A stretch of DNA of 49,798 bases from an uncultured Gammaproteobacteria bacterium (lineage in GTDB: Bacteria > Pseudomonadota > Gammaproteobacteria > Pseudomonadales > Pseudohongiellaceae), in contig CAJXPR010000013.1 of assembly GCA_913058135.1 (NCBI GenBank), positions 1 to 49,798 of the forward strand, written 5' to 3'. Made by a program: the position numbers and the translations under genes. Under the pieces are notes generated by a model that was not told where the DNA came from, did not search any database, and worked only from the letters and a program-made list of their open reading frames with translations. Numbering within the stretch: the first letter of the stretch is position 1; every line of letters starts with the position of its first letter. Below, in pieces: positions 32,494-39,950 of the stretch.

Positions 32494-35070
32494 TCACGCA
32501 GAGTTACGTGCCGCGTTGATATTGCCAAACAGGGTACGCACCACCATTTTTTCGTATACCGCCAGCCGGTCCTGATCATCCTGCTCCCGGCATTCCCGAA
32601 TCCGGATCAGCGCGTACTGCTGGATGGTCAGCAGCGGCAATACTACCTGCTCGCGCAAACGGATGCTGAGACGACTGCGGGCGTTGTCCTGCAGCAGCTC
32701 TTCCTGTCCGGCCACCTTCAATACCATCTCCCTGCTCAGCAGATATTCCTGGTAGATATCCTGCCAGAATTCACCAAAGCGAGGATCATGTTCCATGTAG
32801 CGGGTCAGTTCAAAATTGGTCTTGCTCATGCTCTGCATGCTGTTGGCAATCAGGGCCCGGAAAAAACGTGAACGCTGATATAGATCCAGGCAGGCGTCCA
32901 GACGGCCGAAATCTTCCTGTGCTTTCAAAGCGGTGCCCAGGCCGTAAAAACCGGGTACATTCTGTTTCAACTGGCTCCACGCGCCGACAAACGGAATCGC
33001 GCGCAGGTCCTCAAACTTCAGCGGACCACCGCCGCCGCGCTTGGAAGGCCGACTACCGATGTTAGCCATGGCGTAGTACTTGAGCACACTCATTTCTTCC
33101 AGATAGGGCATAAACAGCTCATGCTGCTTGAATGCCTCGTACTTGGCGTAACTGCGCTCAGCCAGATCCCGAATCAGGTTGCGCTGCAGGTCATCGAGCT
33201 CGCGGTCAGCGCGGTCGATCAGGTTGTTCTCCAGCCCGGCAGTCATGAGTTGGCCGAGGTTGTGGCTGGCCGCCACCTTGATGCCATAGTGGGAACTGAT
33301 AGTCTGGCCCTGCACCGTCATCTGTATCTGGTTGCTTTCAATGTTCTTGCCATGCGCTGCGTAGAACAGATAGGCATCACCGCCGCCGCGTGCGGGCGGG
33401 CCACCGCGGCCGTCGAAGAACACCACTTCCACACCGGCATCGCGCGACACGGTAGTGATGGTTTCCTTGGCCGAGTAAATCGCCCAGTTGGCCATCAGGT
33501 AGCCGCCGTCCTTGGTGCCGTCAGAGAAACCCAGCATCACCGTCTGGCGCCTGCGTCGTTGTTGCAGATGAGCCTGGTAATGCGGGTTCTGATACAGACT
33601 GGTCATCGACTCGCCGCCCTGCCGCAAGTCGTTGACAGTTTCGAAAAGTGGCACAATATCCACATTGATATCGTCGTCGCCCCAGCCGCACAAGCGGAAC
33701 AACGCCAGAACCCGGGCCACATCCACCGGGCCACGACAATTACTGATGATGTAACGGTGAGCGCCGCGCTCGCCATTGCTCGCCTGGATTTGCCGGATGA
33801 CCGCAAATGATTCGATGGTGTCGCGCACAACCGGATCATCAAACTGGCGAGAGTCCACCGGCTCCTGTACACGACACTGAATCAGCGCATCAACCTGCGC
33901 CTGTTCAGGCAGTGCTTCAAATTTGTCTGGCAACACATCCGGGTATCTGTCGAGGATGCTGTTGAACGCGCCGGTGATCACCCGACTGTCCTGGCGTATA
34001 TCAATGCTGGCAAAATGGAAACCGAACAGGGTCAATTTGCGCCGGAAAGAGCGCAGTGGCTCCAGGTACATCGACTGATAACGGTCAATGATCAAAGCTT
34101 CTGCCTGGTCCAGTGCCGCAAACATATCGGTCAGCGTAATGTCTTCGCGGTCATTTTTTTCCACCAGCTCATCGCGGATGCGTTTCTCCAGACGGTCGAG
34201 CAGATCATAGACGTCCGCAAAACTGAGCCGTCGCTTGAGTGCCCGCAGGTCCTGGTGGTAACACTGCAATATCGCATGACGCAGGCGGGCGGCTACTCTC
34301 AGCGTAGTCTCGGTGGTGACAAAGGGATTGCCGTCTCTGTCCCCGCCCGGCCAGAAACCGATACTGATCAGTTCGCTGTTGCTGTTGACCGACGCCGGGT
34401 ACCGGGCGGCCAGTGGATCCACGATATCACCAATAGCCGGGTACAGAATATTGCCCAAATACCAGGTCAGCAGCACTGCTTCATCGTAAGGTGTGGGTTT
34501 CTGCTTTTTAAAAAACGGCGTGTTGCCCAGCTGCTGCAACAGATCACGCACCTCGCCGATGCGCGCGCCGCCGATGGCGTCACTGAGGTCGGAAATGATT
34601 GCCAGTACCTGACCCGGATAAAACTGCGTCGGGTGGGCGGTCAGCACCACTCGCACACCAAAGTTCTTCAGTAATTGCGCCAGTTTTTCGGTGCGTCCGT
34701 CGTCCTCGGCACGCTCAGTCAGGCGCAGCAGCGAGCTTTTGTTTTCTATTTGGTGAATCCGGCTATAAGCCGCGTCTTCCAGCGCATCAATCAGTACGAC
34801 CTGGCGCTCGACGTACTGGATGATCTTGAACAGAAACTGTACCTGCTCTTCCTGCGAAAAATGCGGGCGATGCTGCTCGAAAAAGTCACCGATGATCTGT
34901 CGCGGGTCATTACCCTCAGCCAGTCCGCTTTCGCACGCCTCGGCCAGCAGCGGTAACAGGGTACCGGTCTGCTCGACCGCATCCAGCGGCAGGGTCAGGA
35001 ACAGGCTGTTGTAGAGTTGATAATTCAGCTCCACCAGCTCTTCAAAAAGTTTTGCAGTCTGATCAGTCAT
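32494..35070 (-). CDS. ppc: Phosphoenolpyruvate carboxylase
   Basis: An 858-residue enzyme that carboxylates phosphoenolpyruvate to oxaloacetate, replenishing the TCA cycle. Active-site motifs are VVLTAHPTQ (catalytic His region), FWPGGDRDGNPFVT, GFSDGTKDGGYL, and the mobile Gly loop FDGRGGPPARGGG. In this last motif, PPA replaces the more usual SIG/SVG. The C-terminus ends NINAARNSA rather than the common NTG, and the protein is about 25 residues shorter than E. coli Ppc. Its start overlaps the stop of the MFS gene by four bases (ATGA), so translation is probably coupled. It is the last gene of a yfbR-MFS-ppc unit. Confidence 0.93.
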   Translation of the reverse strand: MTDQTAKLFEELVELNYQLYNSLFLTLPLDAVEQTGTLLPLLAEACESGLAEGNDPRQIIGDFFEQHRPHFSQEEQVQFLFKIIQYVERQVVLIDALEDAAYSRIHQIENKSSLLRLTERAEDDGRTEKLAQLLKNFGVRVVLTAHPTQFYPGQVLAIISDLSDAIGGARIGEVRDLLQQLGNTPFFKKQKPTPYDEAVLLTWYLGNILYPAIGDIVDPLAARYPASVNSNSELISIGFWPGGDRDGNPFVTTETTLRVAARLRHAILQCYHQDLRALKRRLSFADVYDLLDRLEKRIRDELVEKNDREDITLTDMFAALDQAEALIIDRYQSMYLEPLRSFRRKLTLFGFHFASIDIRQDSRVITGAFNSILDRYPDVLPDKFEALPEQAQVDALIQCRVQEPVDSRQFDDPVVRDTIESFAVIRQIQASNGERGAHRYIISNCRGPVDVARVLALFRLCGWGDDDINVDIVPLFETVNDLRQGGESMTSLYQNPHYQAHLQQRRRRQTVMLGFSDGTKDGGYLMANWAIYSAKETITTVSRDAGVEVVFFDGRGGPPARGGGDAYLFYAAHGKNIESNQIQMTVQGQTISSHYGIKVAASHNLGQLMTAGLENNLIDRADRELDDLQRNLIRDLAERSYAKYEAFKQHELFMPYLEEMSVLKYYAMANIGSRPSKRGGGGPLKFEDLRAIPFVGAWSQLKQNVPGFYGLGTALKAQEDFGRLDACLDLYQRSRFFRALIANSMQSMSKTNFELTRYMEHDPRFGEFWQDIYQEYLLSREMVLKVAGQEELLQDNARSRLSIRLREQVVLPLLTIQQYALIRIRECREQDDQDRLAVYEKMVVRTLFGNINAARNSA

Positions 35071-36311
35071 TCAGCACCTGGTAGGGGTGTGGGGTTGCGA
35101 GGATACGACGCCATCATCATCAGCGACGCGATGAATACATAAACAGCACAGGCGCCAAACAGGGAAAAAGCGTCCGCACCATTATCGATAAAGTAACCAA
35201 ACAGGACGGGAGAAATCGCTGTCGCCAGCACCATCACCGCCATCATCATGGAACGAATGGCGCCCAGTTTACGCGTCCCGTAGATCTCAGGCCATAGCGA
35301 ACCGGTAATCGGCGGGCTGCTGCCGGCTGACATGCCCAACAGTGCCAGCATCAGCAGCGCGGCCATATCACCGGACATAAACGCCGCGATCAGCATGCTG
35401 AGCAGCATCGGCAACAGGAAAATGCCCACCAGGCGCGGGCCCTTGAAACGGTCGACCAGCACGCCTGAGGCCAGCGAGCTGATCCAGTGCACGGCGCCGT
35501 AAACCACGAAACAGGTCGCCAGCCAGCTCAGGCTCCAACCCTTGTCCACCACCAGAAAGTTCTGGTGAATGAAGACGCCGGTGATCAGAAACGGATTAGC
35601 CATCAAACCTGGCAGAGCCAACCAGAAACGGTAATCGCGCAGCATCTCGCGCCGTCCGGCGCCGGTGCTCTCGCCATTGCCAGCGGGCGTTGAGTGCAGG
35701 TTCGTTGCAGCAGGTGTCAAAGGCAGTTGGCTGCGGCTTAGCAGCCATAACATGAACGGGATCAGCACCAGCACGGCAGCGATAGCAATCAAACCGAAAC
35801 TCGCCTGCCAGCCGATGGCGGCGATCATCGCGACAGCGATAAGCGGCAATATGATTTCACCCAGCGGCACACCGGACATGGCGATACTGATGGCTTTGCC
35901 TCTTTCAGCAACAAAATAACGTGACATGGAGGTCATGCCGCCGTGGGGCAGCAGCGACTGGCCAAACAGCCGCAGCAGGTAGAAACCCAGCAGCAGGGCA
36001 AGCAATCCGTTGGCCTGCGACAATACTGCCAGTGCCACCGCCAGACCCAGCGCAACCGCTACCGCATAGGTCCGCAGGGACAAGCGGTCGATCAGCCCGC
36101 CAGCCCAGACTACGGTGGCGGCCGATGCCAGTGTGGCCAGTGAGTAGGCACTGCCATATTCGCCGGCGCTCAGCTCGAGTGTGCGCTGGATGTCGGCGCC
36201 AAACCAGGCAACAAAAAAAGACTGGCCGAAATTGCCCCAGAACACAGCCGTAAACCCGAAACCCAGCAAGGCCCAGTGTTGCCGCATGAATCCCAGATAA
36301 CCCGTCACCAT
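35067..36311 (-). CDS. MFS family transporter
   Basis: A 414-residue inner-membrane protein with about 12 membrane segments, of the major facilitator superfamily. It has features of the monocarboxylate/nitrate-like branches: FGQSFFVAWFGADIQR in the first loop, LIDRLSLRTYAVAVALG between helices 2 and 3, and LPHGGMTSMSRYFVAERGKAISIAMSG, split around helix 5. A hydrophilic stretch between helices 6 and 7 (about residues 195-225) is typical of the superfamily. The substrate is not identifiable. It lies in an operon with yfbR upstream (22 bp) and ppc downstream (4-bp overlap), so a role in organic acid uptake is tempting but unproved. AGGAG lies only three to four bases before the ATG; the adjacent GTG codon could also be used. 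Confidence 0.88.
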   Translation of the reverse strand: MVTGYLGFMRQHWALLGFGFTAVFWGNFGQSFFVAWFGADIQRTLELSAGEYGSAYSLATLASAATVVWAGGLIDRLSLRTYAVAVALGLAVALAVLSQANGLLALLLGFYLLRLFGQSLLPHGGMTSMSRYFVAERGKAISIAMSGVPLGEIILPLIAVAMIAAIGWQASFGLIAIAAVLVLIPFMLWLLSRSQLPLTPAATNLHSTPAGNGESTGAGRREMLRDYRFWLALPGLMANPFLITGVFIHQNFLVVDKGWSLSWLATCFVVYGAVHWISSLASGVLVDRFKGPRLVGIFLLPMLLSMLIAAFMSGDMAALLMLALLGMSAGSSPPITGSLWPEIYGTRKLGAIRSMMMAVMVLATAISPVLFGYFIDNGADAFSLFGACAVYVFIASLMMMASYPRNPTPLPGAE

Positions 36312-36333
36312 TGTCTCCTGACCAACACTGACC

Positions 36334-36930
36334 TCATTTCAACAGTTCATCCAGCGTCAGGCCATAACTGGGGGCAAAGGTTTCCAGGAAGTACTTTACT
36401 TCCGGGCAGTCATCGCGCTCCAGGCGCTTGCGTACATCCTCTTCCGCCTTACGGAACTCGGGGTTACCGGCCTGCACCTCGGCCTTGCACTTCAGATAGG
36501 CGCAGATGGTATCGGCGGATTTGATCAGCGAGTGGTATTCCGGAGAAATTTCCGCTTCCAGCAGCACCGGGCGAAAATCGGCTTTGAGATCCTCCGGCAG
36601 AAGATTCAGCAATTCATGGTCGGCCTGGTGCTCGATGGCCTTGTAAGCCTTGGTGATTTCCGGCGAATGGTATTTGATGGGTGATGGCATATCCCCGGTG
36701 ATCACTTCGCTGCAGTCATGGTACAGGGCCGCTACCACCACGGCGTTGACATCCACTGTGCCACCAAAATGGCGGTTCTTTACCAGCGCCAGCACGTGGG
36801 CAATCGTGGCAACCTCCCAACTGTGCTCCATGACATTTTCGCTGATCACATTGCGCTTCATGCCCCAGCGCTGCAGCCAGCGCAGTTTGCTTATATAGGC
36901 ATAAAAGTGGCTTTTCACGGTATCAGGCAT
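36334..36930 (-). CDS. yfbR: 5'-deoxynucleotidase YfbR (HD domain)
   Basis: A 198-residue HD-domain phosphohydrolase matching E. coli YfbR in length (199) and sequence. It dephosphorylates deoxyribonucleoside 5'-monophosphates with a divalent metal. Metal-site residues visible are His36 (ENVMEHSWEV), His71-Asp72 (ALYHDCSEVITGD) and the later Asp in IKSADTICAYLKCK. GDMPSPIKY follows the HD pair. The ATG at 36930 gives the family N-terminus SHFYAYISKLRWLQRW. An in-frame upstream ATG at 36972 adds 14 non-family residues. It is the first gene of the operon with the MFS gene and ppc, an unusual neighbourhood for this nucleotide-salvage enzyme. Confidence 0.95.
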   Translation of the reverse strand: MPDTVKSHFYAYISKLRWLQRWGMKRNVISENVMEHSWEVATIAHVLALVKNRHFGGTVDVNAVVVAALYHDCSEVITGDMPSPIKYHSPEITKAYKAIEHQADHELLNLLPEDLKADFRPVLLEAEISPEYHSLIKSADTICAYLKCKAEVQAGNPEFRKAEEDVRKRLERDDCPEVKYFLETFAPSYGLTLDELLK

Positions 36931-37125
36931 AGTTGACTCTTCGAAAACACTCAGCGTGGCTTGAGGCAGCATTATAACCGCCGAGGCGTGATGATGCGCG
37001 TACGAACTGCGTGCCGGCGCGAATCTGCAGACCTTCGAAGTGTTTGGATCAAGGACATTGCGCTGCTAAGATAAGCCCCTGAACAACCACCCCGCCTGAT
37101 CAGCCAGCAGCGAGCGTATCTCTTA

Positions 37126-37449
37126 ATGAGCAGTGACCCTGACCTGAACACCAGCAGCGCACTGCGACGCCTGATTGACGGAAAATTCGGGCTGGCCCTG
37201 ACCTATTGGACGCTATACCTGCTGGGTGCTGTGGCATTTTTTGTGTCGGGAAGCCTGGCGGTCGCCAGCGAAGCCTGGTCGTTGTATGTGACGTTGCTGG
37301 CCTTGGCGCTGGCCTGGACATTTGTGCTACTGACTGGTGTCAAGTTCGCCTATCGGGGCGAAGACCCCGGCAAGGCACTGGGTCGTATAGCCATGCTGTT
37401 CCTGCTGCTGAATCTGACCAACGCGCTGGCGACGCTGAGTTTTATCTGA
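37126..37449 (+). CDS. Small membrane protein of unknown function
   Basis: A 107-residue protein with three clear hydrophobic segments (about residues 24-46, 52-72 and 86-106). Charged residues are confined to the N-terminus and a short loop, KFAYRGEDPGKALGR, before the third segment. It has no Cys or enzyme motif, and I do not recognise a family. The segment order suggests a cytoplasmic N-terminus and periplasmic C-terminus, inferred from charge alone. It stands alone between the divergent yfbR operon and the convergent XRE regulator, with 17 bp to the latter. No strong ribosome site precedes the ATG. Coding status rests on the membrane pattern and absence of a better frame. Confidence 0.65.
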   Translation: MSSDPDLNTSSALRRLIDGKFGLALTYWTLYLLGAVAFFVSGSLAVASEAWSLYVTLLALALAWTFVLLTGVKFAYRGEDPGKALGRIAMLFLLLNLTNALATLSFI

Positions 37450-37466
37450 GCGCTATTGACTAACAG

Positions 37467-37778
37467 CTACGATCGGCCGGGTTTGCCCCGTTTCCCTTTG
37501 CCGGTTGCCGAGTCGTGCACCATTGGCGCGACTGCGCCAGCGCGGCTCGGTGCCTGATAGGTACGGGTATTGGCTTTGGCCGGGAACAGGTCACCGATAT
37601 CGACATGAAACGCCTTGCACAGTTGCTCAAGGGTATCGAGCGTGACGTTCTGGTCTTCATTCTCGATGCGCATGATGGTCGATTGCGCCACGCCCATTTT
37701 GCGGGCAAAAACCCGCTGCGGCACATCACCCCGTGCGTTCCTGATAAAAACAGCCAATCTCATGCGCAAGTGAACCAT
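37467..37778 (-). CDS. XRE family transcriptional regulator
   Basis: A 103-residue regulator with an HTH_3 domain over about residues 5-65: FIRNARGDVPQRVFARKMG, VAQSTIMRIENEDQNVTLDT and LEQLCKAFHVDIGDLF. The C-terminal 35 residues are basic and Pro/Gly-rich (ending KGKRGKPGRS) and probably disordered, perhaps aiding DNA contact. The start is ATG at 37778, or ATG at 37763 five codons later; neither has a Shine-Dalgarno. A -10-like TATAAA read on this strand at 37790-37785 is so close that a leaderless transcript is possible. Two related palindromes cover the promoter, so it probably represses itself. The target beyond itself could be the AbgT gene on the far side. Confidence 0.85.
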   Translation of the reverse strand: MVHLRMRLAVFIRNARGDVPQRVFARKMGVAQSTIMRIENEDQNVTLDTLEQLCKAFHVDIGDLFPAKANTRTYQAPSRAGAVAPMVHDSATGKGKRGKPGRS

Positions 37779-37817
37779 ACATGGTTTATACTTCCATTAA
37801 CGAACCACATGCGGTTC
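37773..37817. promoter_or_regulatory. Paired palindromes at the XRE promoter (candidate operators)
   Basis: Imperfect palindromes AACCATACATGGTT (37773-37786) and GAACCACATGCGGTTC (37802-37817) share arms GAACC / GGTT(C). Their centres are 30 bp apart, about three helical turns. The first overlaps the XRE start codon; -10-like elements for both strands (TATAAA on minus at 37790-37785, TATACT on plus at 37787-37792) lie between them. This fits autorepression by the XRE protein. Confidence 0.6.
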
Positions 37818-37862
37818 ACGTGACCAATAACAGATCAGTACCAGCAGGAAGCAGGCAGTACT

Positions 37863-37902
37863 GTCGGGGTGCGGTATCAGGCGATACCGCACCCCGACTT
37901 TT
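37863..37902 (+). terminator. Strong terminator without an upstream gene
   Basis: A perfect 16-bp stem (arms 37863-37878 and 37883-37898, arm sequence GTCGGGGTGCGGTATC) with loop AGGC is followed by TTTT. It works on the plus strand, but no plus-strand gene precedes it after 37449. It lies 125 bases before the AbgT gene, so it may be an attenuator in that leader or the end of a short RNA starting near 37799. Confidence 0.75.
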
Positions 37903-38026
37903 ATCGGCTCCTGGCATCAGCACATGCCGCCCTCCCCTTTTCTCAACGACTGCGCCCGGTTTGCGCCACCGCGCCAGGTGAACTATGCTTGCGGAATTAT
38001 CAAAAGATCCGATAAAGGACCGCAAC

Positions 38027-39595
38027 ATGGCTCAGACTCCCCCTGTCACACCTCGCCAGCCCGGCGTTCTGGGCTGGATTGAATATAACGGTAACCGCCT
38101 GCCCGACCCGGTGTTCATATTCCTGTGGCTGATCCTGGTGGTTGTCGCGATCAGCGTCGTGGCGGCCCTGGCCGGCCTTAACGCGGTCCACCCCACCCAG
38201 TTGCAGGCCGACGGCAGCCCGCTGATTATCGAAGCGGCGAGCCTGCTCTCTGCCGACAATATTCAGCGCCTGCTGGTGGAAATGCCGACGACCTTCACCC
38301 ACTTCCACCCGCTGGGTTACGTGCTGGTGGTCATGCTGGGAGCCGGCGTGGCAGAACGCAGCGGCCTGTTCGCAGCGGTCATGAGCAGCGCTGTGAAGGC
38401 GGCGCCGGCGGCGCTGTTGACGCCAGTGGTAGCTTTGCTGGCCATGCTTGGCAACCTGGCTGCTGACGCCGCCTATGTAGTCCTTATTCCCTTGGCCGGT
38501 GTCGTATTCGCCGCTGCCGGACGGCATCCGATCGCTGGCATCGCCGCCGGCTTTGCAGGCGTATCCGGTGGCTTCTCGGCCAACCTGATCCCGGGTCAGC
38601 TCGACGCCCTGCTCTTTGGTATCACCGAAGCTGCAGTCGTCACGCTGGACACCAGCTGGGTCATGAACATTGCCGGCAACTGGTACTTCATTGCCGCCAT
38701 GACGTTTATCTATCTGCCGGTGATCTGGTATGTCACCGACCGCGTGATAGAACCGCGACTGGCCCCGATATCCGCTGAAAACAAAGGTTCCGCCGCACTG
38801 GCGCAGCGTGAATCGGATGTACTCAGCGACGAGGAGCGCAAAGGTATGCGCCGCGCCGGAATGGCGGCACTGGTAGTGATCCTGGCCTGGGCTCTCATGT
38901 GTTTTGCGCCGGGCAGCCCGTTGATCAACGAAGACGCTGGCGCCGCGCGCATGCAGCCTTTTTATCAATCGCTGGTAGCAGCCTTCTTTATCCTGTTCCT
39001 GGCCTGCGGCTGGGCCTTTGGCAGTGCCACCGGCAGTGTCAGCAACCACCGCGACGTGGTGCGCATGATGTCCGAGGCCATGGCAGATCTGTCCTATTAC
39101 TTGGTACTGGCCTTCGCTGCGGCGCATTTTGTCGCCATGTTCAACTGGTCCAACCTGGGGCTGATCTTCGCCATCAACGGCGCTGCCGTCATTCAGGCCA
39201 CGTCCTTGCCCATGCCGGTGCTGATGGCCCTTATCATCCTGTTGACCGGCATGATCAACCTGTTCATTGGTTCAGCCAGCGCCAAGTGGGCGCTGCTGGC
39301 ACCGGTACTGGTACCCATGCTGATGCTGCTGGGTATCAGTCCGGAAATGGCAACCGCAGCCTATCGTGTCGGTGACGGTGCCACCAATATCATCACGCCC
39401 CTGATGCCCTACTTCCCACTGATTCTGGCCTTCTGTCACCGCTGGCAGAAAGACTTCGGCCTGGGCAGTCTGGCGGCAACGATGATTCCGTACAGTATCT
39501 GGATGATGGTGACGGGGTTGATTCTGACCATGCTGTGGATATGGTTGGGGCTGCCGCTGGGACCTGGGGCGGTGTCCAGCTACGAACTGCTATAA
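38027..39595 (+). CDS. AbgT family transporter
   Basis: A 522-residue inner-membrane protein of the AbgT family. Members take up p-aminobenzoyl-glutamate (E. coli AbgT) or export antifolates such as sulfonamides (MtrF, YdaH). Family segments include GWIEYNGNRLPDPVFIFLWL at the N-terminus, HFHPLGYVLVVMLGAGVAERSG (about residues 90-112), FAGVSGGFSANLIPGQLDALLFG, and the C-terminal hairpin IGSASAKWALLAPVLVPMLM with YRVGDGATNIITPLMPYFPL. About nine to eleven membrane helices are expected. The ATG at 38027 has AAAGGA at seven bases; an in-frame ATG 14 codons upstream is disfavoured. Import versus export cannot be read. No abgA/abgB hydrolase genes are adjacent. A strong terminator lies in its 5' region. 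Confidence 0.93.
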   Translation: MAQTPPVTPRQPGVLGWIEYNGNRLPDPVFIFLWLILVVVAISVVAALAGLNAVHPTQLQADGSPLIIEAASLLSADNIQRLLVEMPTTFTHFHPLGYVLVVMLGAGVAERSGLFAAVMSSAVKAAPAALLTPVVALLAMLGNLAADAAYVVLIPLAGVVFAAAGRHPIAGIAAGFAGVSGGFSANLIPGQLDALLFGITEAAVVTLDTSWVMNIAGNWYFIAAMTFIYLPVIWYVTDRVIEPRLAPISAENKGSAALAQRESDVLSDEERKGMRRAGMAALVVILAWALMCFAPGSPLINEDAGAARMQPFYQSLVAAFFILFLACGWAFGSATGSVSNHRDVVRMMSEAMADLSYYLVLAFAAAHFVAMFNWSNLGLIFAINGAAVIQATSLPMPVLMALIILLTGMINLFIGSASAKWALLAPVLVPMLMLLGISPEMATAAYRVGDGATNIITPLMPYFPLILAFCHRWQKDFGLGSLAATMIPYSIWMMVTGLILTMLWIWLGLPLGPGAVSSYELL

Positions 39596-39610
39596 CTAAC
39601 GCCAGTTCTA

Positions 39611-39790
39611 GTTCTGCAACTCCAGTGCTGCCGGCCCGTGGCGCTCCCGAAATGCTTCGTTCGGGAACGCCTGCCGTGACTGGGTGTCACCTTCAGGGGA
39701 CGCCGTGAACCCATCCCTGGGGGCTCTTATGCGGCTTCCCTGCCGCATAAGCCCCTTCAGTTGACACCCAGCCCCGGCCGGCTTGTGCCA
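39611..39790. repeat. Structured, repeat-like intergenic element
   Basis: This region between the AbgT gene and the fusion gene can fold into several stems. Stem A is TCCCGAA/TTCGGGA (39645-39651, 39660-39666). Stem B is GGGGC plus TTATGCGGC paired with GCCGCATAA plus GCCCC (39720-39755, 2-base bulge, 6-base loop). A long-range stem TGGGTGTCA/TGACACCCA (39681-39689, 39762-39770) encloses B. Self-complementary GCCGGC also occurs at 39630-39635 and 39777-39782. An open frame of 72 codons runs through it on the minus strand (39826-39608), but the stem pattern explains the sequence better. I have an unverified impression that similar frames recur as hypothetical proteins in gammaproteobacterial genomes, as a dispersed element would. 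Confidence 0.55.
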
Positions 39791-39881
39791 TAGTCGCAGC
39801 CATAGACGTCGATATCCCTCCTCCAAATCAGAGATCAGAGTCTCGCCAGTGCGGACCCAAACGGCTTGTTCGTAACAAACA

Positions 39882-39933
39882 AAAAGGGGACGAAGGATTA
39901 ATTCCTCCGTCCCCTTTTGTTCCGTCCCCTGTT
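39882..39933. terminator. Bidirectional terminator / REP-like hairpin
   Basis: AAAAGGGGACG (39882-39892) pairs with CGTCCCCTTTT (39908-39918). One mismatch and an inner AGGA/TCCT extend the stem. The A-rich start and T-rich end let it work in both directions, between convergent AbgT and fusion genes. CCGTCCCCT is then repeated at 39922-39930, a pattern typical of REP-type dispersed repeats. Confidence 0.7.
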
Positions 39934-39950
39934 GTTATCCGGGTTGCGTA

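Noticed and set aside
39608-39826. 72-codon minus-strand frame as a gene
   Set aside because: The underlying DNA is a set of nested inverted repeats, and no ribosome site precedes it; treated as a structured element.
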